From NCBI RefSeq assembly GCF_001439735.1, contig NZ_JYLN01000005.1, forward strand, positions 124,001 to 188,000: a stretch of DNA of 64,000 nt, read 5' to 3'. The notes beneath the pieces were generated by a model that made no database searches, was not told where the DNA came from, and worked only from the letters and a program-made list of their open reading frames with translations. Shown here one piece after another: positions 54,927 through 62,702 of the stretch. Numbering within the stretch: the stretch's first letter is position 1; each line of letters opens with the position of its first letter. This stretch comes from Pseudomonas paralactis (GTDB lineage: Bacteria > Pseudomonadota > Gammaproteobacteria > Pseudomonadales > Pseudomonadaceae). Position numbers and translations under genes: made by a program.

Positions 54927-56483
54927 TCATCTCTGCACCAGCCCTAACCAGCGCCAGACAACTTTTTCACCGTCCACGTGCGGCATCAGGGCGGCGTAAT
55001 CGAATAGCCGTTCGGTACCGGGTTTGTAGTCACACACCCATTTCCCTGGATACGGGCAGGTTTCGCCGCTACGGGCGCGCATGCCGCTGACAGTCCATAA
55101 CCAGCGCACCTTTTGGCCTTGATGTAACGGCAGCCGTTCGTTCAGCCGGACGGTGCACTCCACGCAGCGATCCGCCTCCATTTCCCAGCGGCCGGCGCGG
55201 GGAGCGGCTTCGTGGCTGCTGGCGTGCCGGGCGGGTTCCGGGGGCGTTTGGTCGGAGTCGCGTTGCCAAAGCGTCAGCCTTTCACTGGGTTGCGAGGTGA
55301 GCACGGGCAGGATTTCGCCTTGCTTGAATTCGCGACGTGAATCAGCGACCCCCGGGACAAGCCACCAGCCGGCTTGGGTGCATGGCATGCCCGCAATGAT
55401 GCTCAGCGGCGCAGAGTTTTGCGCGGGAGCCGTTGGCTTGGGTGTGCCCAATCGCGATGCTGGCGTGGGCCAGTCGCTGTCGGTATCGAAACGTGCCATC
55501 CAGCGGCGGCTGTCGGCGTCGGTAAAGCGCTCATTCGGATCACCGTCCCATTGGCCGAAGCCGAGTAATCCCAGATCGTCGTAACGGATGGGCTTGAGCA
55601 GTCTGTTCAAGAGCATGGGCAGTTCCGGCACGCCGAGTTCGACAGGGTACAACTTGGGCTGTTCGCCCAGCTCAATCCACTGGCCGCTGTGCAGTTCGAT
55701 GACGTTGATGCGGGGGTGAGCGAGTGCGCTACGTACCTGTTCGCGGGTCAGGTCGAGCTTTTCTCGCCAGTGATCGGCGAGCAGGAAGGCCCAAGTGGGC
55801 GGGCGGATGCCGTTAGGCAATTCGTCGTCCATGCCATAGGCATATTCGATATCAAGTCCGTAGAAAGCTGGCATAAGCGCTCGCTCCCAGGTAGTGACTT
55901 CCGCCCGGGTGCCATATTCCATTGGATTGGCCATGGCGAAGCCGCTGTAGACCTGGTGAGCCTTGAGCAGGTCAATGGTCTTGAGGACGAACTGTCGCCA
56001 GGCATCGCGATTGTCCTGCCACCATTGCCAGCGGTAATAGAAAACAACCCAGGAGTAAGCCGATTTTTTCCCGGTACCTTCGTGCCTGCTACGCCAGAAA
56101 TGGCCCGATGTTGTGGGTGAACTGGCATGGTTTGCTTCGTCGGTAAACCAGAATTCGAAGTAATCGTTTGCATCGACATCCATCGCTTGCATGCGAAGGT
56201 CGAACTCCTCCTCGGGGTAAGGGTGCGGACGATCTGTGTCTTCGTGCATGGTCATGGTGTAAGGATGACCAAGCAGGCGTTCGAAGGCTTCGTGAATATC
56301 AACCATCAGCAGGGCGATATCGACTTGGTTGTCGGAGTTGGGGGGGAAGTAGAAGCTGATGAACGGGCTTACGCTATGCCGGGCGACCTCATCTGTACCC
56401 CAATCGGTGTTGGGCCATTCCTTAAGCTCTGCAATAAACTCATCACGCTCTTCTTCGTTAAACAGTCTATGAATAGTGCTCAC
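54927..56483 (-). CDS. Type VI immunity protein (DUF3396) with C-terminal repeats
   Basis: This encodes 518 residues. Residues 1-345 resemble the distal copy and fit DUF3396; residues about 358-518 form an extra module in which GWW...RREFKQGEILP, GRWE...ERLPLHQGQKVRWLW and GKWVC...ALMPHVDGEKVVWRWL repeat the same plan three times. The start is GTG at 56483, while the distal copy has ATG; GGAGG precedes it. It is presumed to protect against the effector encoded just before it. The extra module may bind a different part of the toxin. Confidence 0.78.
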   Translation of the reverse strand: MSTIHRLFNEEERDEFIAELKEWPNTDWGTDEVARHSVSPFISFYFPPNSDNQVDIALLMVDIHEAFERLLGHPYTMTMHEDTDRPHPYPEEEFDLRMQAMDVDANDYFEFWFTDEANHASSPTTSGHFWRSRHEGTGKKSAYSWVVFYYRWQWWQDNRDAWRQFVLKTIDLLKAHQVYSGFAMANPMEYGTRAEVTTWERALMPAFYGLDIEYAYGMDDELPNGIRPPTWAFLLADHWREKLDLTREQVRSALAHPRINVIELHSGQWIELGEQPKLYPVELGVPELPMLLNRLLKPIRYDDLGLLGFGQWDGDPNERFTDADSRRWMARFDTDSDWPTPASRLGTPKPTAPAQNSAPLSIIAGMPCTQAGWWLVPGVADSRREFKQGEILPVLTSQPSERLTLWQRDSDQTPPEPARHASSHEAAPRAGRWEMEADRCVECTVRLNERLPLHQGQKVRWLWTVSGMRARSGETCPYPGKWVCDYKPGTERLFDYAALMPHVDGEKVVWRWLGLVQR

Positions 56484-56485
56484 GC

Positions 56486-57361
56486 TTACCTCCTATTTTT
56501 ATTACCTTTCATCGAGGAATTCTTCTCTTCTGCTTTAAAACCCACGCAGTCTTCCGGAACCCTAAGCAACGCCACTTTTTCCTTGCCAATTTTCGCCGGA
56601 TTTATTCCCGTCTCAGGTGTCATGAGGGTCACGTACCTTTTCATTTGTTTTGAAACTGCCCAATCACCCGGGAACTTGATCTCCACCGCCGCAAACACAT
56701 TCTCGGTTTCAAACGGCTCTTGCCGGTACTCAACCACCACCAGATCGGGCGCCAGCAAACCCTTCGGCCGTGGCCAAAAAGGCTGCACGGCACTGCCGAA
56801 CCGTTTGGGCCGCGTAACCGGCTCGCCCAACAACGCCTTCTTGCTGTTGCCGTTGTAGTTGGGTTCGGCCTTGAGCGGGCTGCGCCACTCCAGTGCCTCA
56901 TCCACGGCTTCAAAAAACAACGAGGCGGTAAATTGTTTGAGGGCGATCTCGATGGTGGTCGGTACCGTATCGCCGGCAATTTTCTTGCGAATACGGCGCG
57001 GTACCTTGATCGGCATTTGCAGCGCAACGGTGCAGACTTGGCTGATCGCCGGGCGAAAGGGCACTTTGCGTTCGATGTATTCCTTGAACGTGATGTTCTC
57101 CTGGCCTCGTCGAGAAACTGTGCTATTACCGCCGCGATCCACCACGGCAAAGGTGGAACTCTTGACCTCGATCTCGCGGGTCATTGCTTCAATGGTGACG
57201 CGAAGGGTTTCCTTGATCTGCTTCCTGCGCTCGGCAATTTCCACCGCGAGTTGGGCCAGTTCGGCGGCGGTTCTGCTGTTCTCAAAAGCCTGGTTTGCCC
57301 GATAGGCGCGATAGGCACCGTCGATGATCCGCGCGACGGCTGGAGCTAGTGGGCCTGGCAT
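56486..57361 (-). CDS. Type VI secreted nuclease effector (VRR-NUC/PD-(D/E)XK type)
   Basis: This encodes 291 residues. A helical N-terminus (VARIIDGAYRAYRANQAFEN, AERRKQIKETLRVTIEAMTR) leads to the C-terminal nuclease-like core APDLVVVEYRQEPFETENVF, AAVEIKFPGDW and KQMKRY. The PD...ExK order with a following Q...Y is typical of VRR-NUC domains. The start overlaps the vgrG stop by one base (TGATG), so it is probably delivered by that VgrG. The immunity gene follows at once. It is likely to cut DNA in target bacteria (inference). Confidence 0.78.
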   Translation of the reverse strand: MPGPLAPAVARIIDGAYRAYRANQAFENSRTAAELAQLAVEIAERRKQIKETLRVTIEAMTREIEVKSSTFAVVDRGGNSTVSRRGQENITFKEYIERKVPFRPAISQVCTVALQMPIKVPRRIRKKIAGDTVPTTIEIALKQFTASLFFEAVDEALEWRSPLKAEPNYNGNSKKALLGEPVTRPKRFGSAVQPFWPRPKGLLAPDLVVVEYRQEPFETENVFAAVEIKFPGDWAVSKQMKRYVTLMTPETGINPAKIGKEKVALLRVPEDCVGFKAEEKNSSMKGNKNRR

Positions 57362-59727
57362 CAGTCGAGGTCTCCACTGTGTTGATCCAGAAAGTCGTCG
57401 GGGAAAATCGCCTTGGCCTCAACGGGGGTGCCTTGATCATCAAGGGCCATCAGGTAGGGGGCCCACGTTTCGGTGATTTGCTGATCGTCGCGCATGATTG
57501 CCTTATGGGCCTGCACGGGTTTGGCTGCCGGCGTCACCGTCCACTCAGTGCCACCCAAGGGGCAGGTGCGCCCTTCGGCAAGCAGCGCCGTGCCATCGGT
57601 GATGCGATACCGATAGCCTGCGAAGGCACGTTGGTCGTTCTTGAGCAACGTGTAGCGCCCCAGGAACGGTCCCGGCGGTAGGGCAGGCAGTTGTGGAGTG
57701 CCGAGTGGGTTACCCGTTCCGATCGGATCTGTGGTCACAGGGCCTTTGATTCTGATGGCCAGTCCATCGAGCGTGATGCCATTGCCATCAATCGTGATGC
57801 TGCCGCCGGGCGCTCGCAGAATAAGGCGCTCGTTCGATGCAACATCGAACACTCGGGTTTTTTGCTCAATGCGCTGTCCTGCGCAGAGGCGGTAATGGTT
57901 GCGTACTGATTGTTCAGCATTGCCGCCGATCTGCACCTGGTGGTCAGCGGCGATCCTGTCATGCCGATTGTTGGCAATTTCTTCGACGCGGTCTCCACCG
58001 ATGTCGATGTGGTGGTTGCGCCCTACAGTGTGTATACGATCACGGCCCACTTGCAGATGCTGGTCTTGAGCGACAGCAATGTCTTCATCGTTGCCCACTC
58101 GTTCGCTGCGGTCATGACCGATTTCGATGTGCTCGTCATGCCCGACTTGTTCGCTTCGGTCGTTTCCTACGAAGGTAGTGTTGTTGTGCTTGATGTGGAC
58201 GTTTTTGTCTTTTTCGGCATGGATGAACACCTCCTGATGGCCCAACTCATCCTCAAATCGCAGCTCGTTGAAGCCTGCACCCTTATGGGTTTGGCTCTTG
58301 ATGGTCATCCGCGTCTTGTGCTTGGGCAACTGGTACGGCGGCAGATTGGTCTCGCGGTAGGTACGGCCCGTGGCGATGGGCTGGTCAGGATCGCCATCCA
58401 AATAGCTGATCACCAGCTCTTGACCCACACGTGGAATGGCCATGGCGCCCCAGGTCGCACCGGCCCAACCCTGTGCCACAAGAATCCAGCACGAACTCTG
58501 GTCGTTGTTTTTGTCAGCGCGATCCCACGGAAACTGCACTTTCACCCGGCCCCATTCATCGCAATAAATCTCTTCCCCTGGCGGCCCAACCACCGTTGCG
58601 ATCTGCGGGCCGTCGATGCAGGGTTTGTCGCGCAGCGGGGCTTTCCAGTCGGAGGTCCAGCGGATGGCGCTGGCGGTCATTTCATAAGAGCTGCCGTGGT
58701 CGCTGCCGAACGCCTCTTCCTCCAGGCTGGTGTGCTGTTTGCCTTCATGGGTGATGGCGATGGTGCGCCAACGGTCGTTGAAGTCTTCGCGGGGATGTTC
58801 GTTGAGGTCGAACGCTAGCCCCGGTTGCAGGCGCGCGTCGTCACCGGCCAGGTGCGCCAGTTTGGCGTCATTGCGCAGGGCGGTGAGCCGAGTTTTGGTG
58901 AAGGGTTTGCCGGCGATGTCGCGTTTGTAGCGTCCGGGGTAGTCGTAGCGCTCGTAGTCCTTGTGCTGGTTTTTCAGGTCCTGGTCGCCGGTGGCGGTGT
59001 GCTGTTGGTCGTAGCGCGGGTGGGTGAAGGTGTAGTCGCGTTGTACCTGGCGGGCGGTGCGTACTTGTTCGGTGTAGTGAAAACGGGTCAAGGCCGGTTC
59101 TGTGGCATCGCCGCCGGCCATGGGTTGGTAGATCACGGGGCAATGTTTGTGCGTGCCGATGGTGCCCAGGCCGCCGACGCGGTCGGTGAGGACGAGGGTG
59201 TGGCCGTCGTCGCGGTGTTCGAAGGTGTAGAGCAGGCCTTCTTCGGCGGCCAGGCGGGCGATGAAATCGAGGTCGGTTTCGCCGGCCTGTACGCAGTATT
59301 CGCGGGGTTGGTGATCGAAGCAGATTTCGCGGCGGATGTCGGTCAGTCGGTGCTCGGCAAGCAGGCTGGTGATGATGTCGGGCACGGTCTGGCCCTGGAA
59401 GATGCGCCAGTTGGAGCGCAGGTCGAAACGCGCCAGGGTCGGTTCGATGACGGCGGTGTAGCGGGTGCGACGAAAGCCGGTGTCGCCCTGGGTGAACAGG
59501 CTGACCAGGCCGTGTACGTAGCGCACCGGCATTTCGCCGCGCCAGATCGTGAACAGCCCCGCCAGGTCTAGCACGTTTTTGAAGTCGATGGCCGCGTTGT
59601 GGCTGGCCAGTTCCAATTGCAGTTTGAACGGCTGGGACAGGCTTTCTTCAAGCGTGAAAGACACCACATCGAAGGCTTCGCCTTTCAAGGGCTCGAACGT
59701 GAAACGCAGGTCGCTTTGACGGGGCAT
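57361..59727 (-). CDS. vgrG: Type VI secretion tip protein VgrG
   Basis: This encodes 788 residues. A phage-tail gp27-like half (to about 380) and the OB-fold with GPPGEEIYCDEWGRVKVQFP and WAGATWGAMAIPRVGQEL are typical. A long needle follows with repeating units such as IGHDRSERVGNDEDIAVAQD. The last about 110 residues after LPALPPGPF form a globular tail with YRYRITDGTALLAEGRT, like the transthyretin-like tails that carry effectors. It forms the spike tip of the type VI machine. DotU lies 36 bases upstream. Confidence 0.95.
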   Translation of the reverse strand: MPRQSDLRFTFEPLKGEAFDVVSFTLEESLSQPFKLQLELASHNAAIDFKNVLDLAGLFTIWRGEMPVRYVHGLVSLFTQGDTGFRRTRYTAVIEPTLARFDLRSNWRIFQGQTVPDIITSLLAEHRLTDIRREICFDHQPREYCVQAGETDLDFIARLAAEEGLLYTFEHRDDGHTLVLTDRVGGLGTIGTHKHCPVIYQPMAGGDATEPALTRFHYTEQVRTARQVQRDYTFTHPRYDQQHTATGDQDLKNQHKDYERYDYPGRYKRDIAGKPFTKTRLTALRNDAKLAHLAGDDARLQPGLAFDLNEHPREDFNDRWRTIAITHEGKQHTSLEEEAFGSDHGSSYEMTASAIRWTSDWKAPLRDKPCIDGPQIATVVGPPGEEIYCDEWGRVKVQFPWDRADKNNDQSSCWILVAQGWAGATWGAMAIPRVGQELVISYLDGDPDQPIATGRTYRETNLPPYQLPKHKTRMTIKSQTHKGAGFNELRFEDELGHQEVFIHAEKDKNVHIKHNNTTFVGNDRSEQVGHDEHIEIGHDRSERVGNDEDIAVAQDQHLQVGRDRIHTVGRNHHIDIGGDRVEEIANNRHDRIAADHQVQIGGNAEQSVRNHYRLCAGQRIEQKTRVFDVASNERLILRAPGGSITIDGNGITLDGLAIRIKGPVTTDPIGTGNPLGTPQLPALPPGPFLGRYTLLKNDQRAFAGYRYRITDGTALLAEGRTCPLGGTEWTVTPAAKPVQAHKAIMRDDQQITETWAPYLMALDDQGTPVEAKAIFPDDFLDQHSGDLD

Positions 59728-59763
59728 GGCGTCCTTCCTGATCGGCTATTGATGAGTTGGGCG

Positions 59764-60573
59764 CTATAGCGCGAGGATCTTGTTCAGTGATACCAGCACT
59801 TCCTGAGTGAGAGCGTTCAGGCGCATGGAATAGAACGTGTAGGCGACTATCAGCACCACGGCGGCCATGGCCCACGGCGTCCACAACGGCCAGACCCGTT
59901 TGATCCGATAGTTGCGCGGCGCGATGTTGGTCAGCGGGTCGGTCAGGCGCTTGGGTGTTTCGCCGCGCAGCGGGCGCAACAGGCCGTGCAACAGGTCGAT
60001 GATTTTCTGGATTTCATCATCACCTTTGGGATGGGCGCCGTATTTGCCTTTAAGGCCTGAGATCAGGCACTGGTACATGAACTCCAACACATGCTGGTAC
60101 CTGGCTGCTTCGGGAATCATGTTGTTCATCACGATGAAGAATCGCTCCCCGCCCCAGGTTTCCTGGTGAAAGGCGTTTAGCAGCGAGTCTTGGCTCCATT
60201 CTGATGATCTCCCCCATGGCGTGCCCATCACCACCTCATCCACCAACAAGCAAAGGCTGTAGGAGTAAGCCTTGAGCATGCCGGGGTCGTAGTCGAGCTG
60301 GCTGACTTCCTCCATGATTGCAGTGATGTGGTTACGTACGGCTTGGTACAGCGCAGGTACATCATCATGCTGGGTCAGACGGCGTATTCGAATGACCAGG
60401 CCTATCAGCGGCGTGGCGGCATCGCAAAGCGGGTTCCAGGCCACGCCGCGCATGTCGAATTCGGGATCCGATAACTGCGAGAGGACGTCAACCAAGGCCG
60501 GAGTCTCCGGCCTGGTTCCTTGGGTGGGTGGAGTAAGAGGCTGTGGGGCTTGGGGATTTTTTGTGTACGACAT
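59764..60573 (-). CDS. tssL: Type VI secretion membrane protein TssL/DotU family
   Basis: This encodes 269 residues. The cytoplasmic domain has NPLCDAATPLIGLVIRIRRL, LDYDPGMLKAYSYSLCLLVD, EVVMGTPWG and QETWGGERFF, all typical of DotU/TssL. A single C-terminal transmembrane helix (PWAMAAVVLIVAYTFYSM) follows. There is no OmpA-like peptidoglycan-binding domain, so it is the short form. No other core type VI gene is in this window. It precedes vgrG in the same direction. Confidence 0.9.
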   Translation of the reverse strand: MSYTKNPQAPQPLTPPTQGTRPETPALVDVLSQLSDPEFDMRGVAWNPLCDAATPLIGLVIRIRRLTQHDDVPALYQAVRNHITAIMEEVSQLDYDPGMLKAYSYSLCLLVDEVVMGTPWGRSSEWSQDSLLNAFHQETWGGERFFIVMNNMIPEAARYQHVLEFMYQCLISGLKGKYGAHPKGDDEIQKIIDLLHGLLRPLRGETPKRLTDPLTNIAPRNYRIKRVWPLWTPWAMAAVVLIVAYTFYSMRLNALTQEVLVSLNKILAL

Positions 60574-60772
60574 TGGGCAAACCCTGCTCTAAAAGTACTG
60601 CTATTAGAAACTTCGGGGTTATGCGATGTCATGTCGGACGGGTTCGCTACGTTTCGTGGTTCTTGGATGTAAGAAATATCTCTTTTTCAATGCGCTTAAT
60701 TGGATTTTCTTTGAATGAAACTATCAACGATGGCGTTCGGGTAGTCAGGCAACGCAGGATTTCGCTCGCAGC

Positions 60773-61996
60773 CTAAGACTTCATGCTTGCGCGGTATTGC
60801 CGCGTACGCCGCGCTATAAACCACTGGTCACAGGCCAATGCCAGCCAGGGCGCAACGTTGGGGTTGGGCAGACGGCCGCGGCTCAGACGGCGCATCTGGT
60901 CGCGCACCACGGCGAGGGTGGCGAGGGCTGCCAGGGGTTTGCGCTTCCATTCCATGGGCCGCAGTTGTGGGTTGAGGTCGCGACCTTCACGCCACTGTTT
61001 GATCAGTTGCGGCTCCAGGGTCAGGGCGGTAGCGATGCCGGCCATGGCGATGCCGCTGTCCAATACTTGCTGGACCACTGGCAAGCGGCGAATACCTCCG
61101 GTCACCATCAGTGGCATGGTGGCGATGCTCGCCATTTGGGTGGCGAAATCCAAAAAGTAGGCTTCACGGGCCAAGGTGCGGCCGTCCCGCGCCTCGCCTT
61201 GCATGGCCGGCGCTTCATAGCTGCCGCCGGACAACTCAAGCAAATCGATCGGCAGTGTATTGAGCATCTCCACTACAGCGCGTGCATCGGTCTCATCGAA
61301 GCCGCCACGCTGGAAGTCTGCGGAATTGAGTTTTACCGACACACAAAATGAAGGGCTGACGCTGTCACGTACGGCACGGAGGACCTCCAGCAACAGGCGT
61401 GCGCGGTTTTCCAGGGAGCCGCCCCAGCGGTCGGTGCGATGGTTGCTCAAGGGCGAGAGAAATTGGCTCAACAAATAACCATGGGCGCCGTGGATCTGCA
61501 CCCCGGTGAACCCGGCTTGCTCGGCCAGGCGGGCGCTGGTGGCGAAGCGCTTGATGACATCCTGTATGTCGTCTTCGGTCATGGCCTTGGGTTTGGCGAA
61601 CATCTTGGAAAAACTGCCCACATCCAGCGCAATAGCCGAGGGTGCCAACGCTTGTTGACCGAGGTTGGCCATGGTCTGACGGCCCGGATGGCTGAGCTGT
61701 ACCCAGAAGTGCACACCTTTGGTCCGGGCTACGTCGGCCCATTCACGAAAACTGGCCAGGTGTTGCTCGTTTTCCAGAGCGACACCACCAGGGCCGGTCA
61801 TGGCGCGGCGGTCGATCATCACGTTGCCGGTCAACAGCAAGCCGGGCTCGCCGTCGGCCCAGGTCTTGTACAGCTGCTTCAATGCTTTGGATGGTGCCTG
61901 ATGCAGGTCCGCCATGTTCTCTTCCATCGCGGCCTTGGCGATGCGGTTGGCGATGACTTGGCCGTTAGACAGTTGCAGGGGGGTGAAGGGGGACAT
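60773..61996 (-). CDS. NADH:flavin oxidoreductase (old yellow enzyme family)
   Basis: This encodes 407 residues. The TIM-barrel OYE features are HFWVQLSHPGRQTMANLG, GFTGVQIHGAHGYLLSQFLS and NHRTDRWGGSLENRARLLLE, the last being the family's signature loop. It reduces activated double bonds or quinones with NAD(P)H. AGGAGT precedes the ATG at 61996. The upstream region carries a MerR-type palindrome within a promoter. Confidence 0.9.
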   Translation of the reverse strand: MSPFTPLQLSNGQVIANRIAKAAMEENMADLHQAPSKALKQLYKTWADGEPGLLLTGNVMIDRRAMTGPGGVALENEQHLASFREWADVARTKGVHFWVQLSHPGRQTMANLGQQALAPSAIALDVGSFSKMFAKPKAMTEDDIQDVIKRFATSARLAEQAGFTGVQIHGAHGYLLSQFLSPLSNHRTDRWGGSLENRARLLLEVLRAVRDSVSPSFCVSVKLNSADFQRGGFDETDARAVVEMLNTLPIDLLELSGGSYEAPAMQGEARDGRTLAREAYFLDFATQMASIATMPLMVTGGIRRLPVVQQVLDSGIAMAGIATALTLEPQLIKQWREGRDLNPQLRPMEWKRKPLAALATLAVVRDQMRRLSRGRLPNPNVAPWLALACDQWFIARRTRQYRASMKS

Positions 61997-62024
61997 GGGT
62001 TAACTCCTGAGCTGGGGAGGCCTC

Positions 62025-62055
62025 AGGCTAAGCTTAAAGTTAACTTTAATGTCAA
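62025..62055 (-). promoter_or_regulatory. MerR-type promoter/operator of the oxidoreductase
   Basis: On the minus strand, TTGACA (62055-62050), a perfect 16-base palindrome TTAAAGTTAACTTTAA (62049-62034) and a TAGCCT -10 (62030-62025) give a 19-base spacer. A dyad lying in a long spacer is the hallmark of MerR-family activation. The regulator is not encoded in the window. Confidence 0.6.
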
Positions 62056-62082
62056 GCGGGAGTCGATCACAGGCGATGCAAC

Positions 62083-62195
62083 TGTAGGAGCGAGGGGGAC
62101 GCCTGGTTCTTGCTCGCGAAGAACTCGAGGACAACGCGTTCATTCAGGATGTCAGCGTTATCGTTCAGGTTTTTCGCGAGCAAGCTCGCTCCTAC
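62083..62195. repeat. REPIN with an extra 14 bases in its left arm
   Basis: The left arm reads GTAGGAGCGAG, then GGGGACGCCTGGTTC, then TTGCTCGCGAA. The other copies have a single C in place of the 15-base segment. The right arm is normal and ends at 62195. Confidence 0.9.
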
Positions 62196-62207
62196 AGGGA
62201 CACGGGC

Positions 62208-62702
62208 TTAGCGGCGGCGGAACAGTGGCAGGGGTTCATCGGTGGCCGCTTGATAGGTCACCGAGAAATCCTTGAGACTTTCCAGCGCTTCGTAGGGGTC
62301 TTTGTCGGCTCGCAACGCGAAGGCATCGAACCCGCAACGGTGCAGGTAGAACAACTGGTCGCGCAGCACATCGCCAATCGCTCGCAGCTCGCCCTTGTAA
62401 CCATAACGGTCACGCAGCAGGCGGGCGTTGGAGTAGTTGCGGCCATCGGTGAACGCCGGGAAGTTCAGGGCGATAACCTGGAAGTGTTCCACGTCGGCGC
62501 CGATTTCCTCGGCTTCTTCATCGGCGTCCAGCCATACACCCAAACCGCCGTCGCGGGCCTTGAGGGCGTGGCCGTGTTCGCGCCACAGGGCCAGCGGCAC
62601 GATCAGGTCGTCGCAGTTGGAGATGCCGTCGAAGCTCGCGTCCTTGGGCAACAAGTGCCAGGTTTCGTCGACGACTGCGTTGTTCTTAATGATTCGCTGC
62701 AT
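62208..62702 (-). CDS. DUF934 family protein linked to sulfite reductase
   Basis: This encodes 164 residues starting MQRIIKNNAVVDETWHLLPK. DUF934 hallmarks are FPAFTDGRNYSNARLLRDRY and the GELRAIGDVLRDQLFYLHRC stretch. It overlaps the cysI stop by 17 bases, so the two are coupled. The family always accompanies sulfite/nitrite reductases and is likely an accessory factor; its exact role is unknown. Confidence 0.88.
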   Translation of the reverse strand: MQRIIKNNAVVDETWHLLPKDASFDGISNCDDLIVPLALWREHGHALKARDGGLGVWLDADEEAEEIGADVEHFQVIALNFPAFTDGRNYSNARLLRDRYGYKGELRAIGDVLRDQLFYLHRCGFDAFALRADKDPYEALESLKDFSVTYQAATDEPLPLFRRR

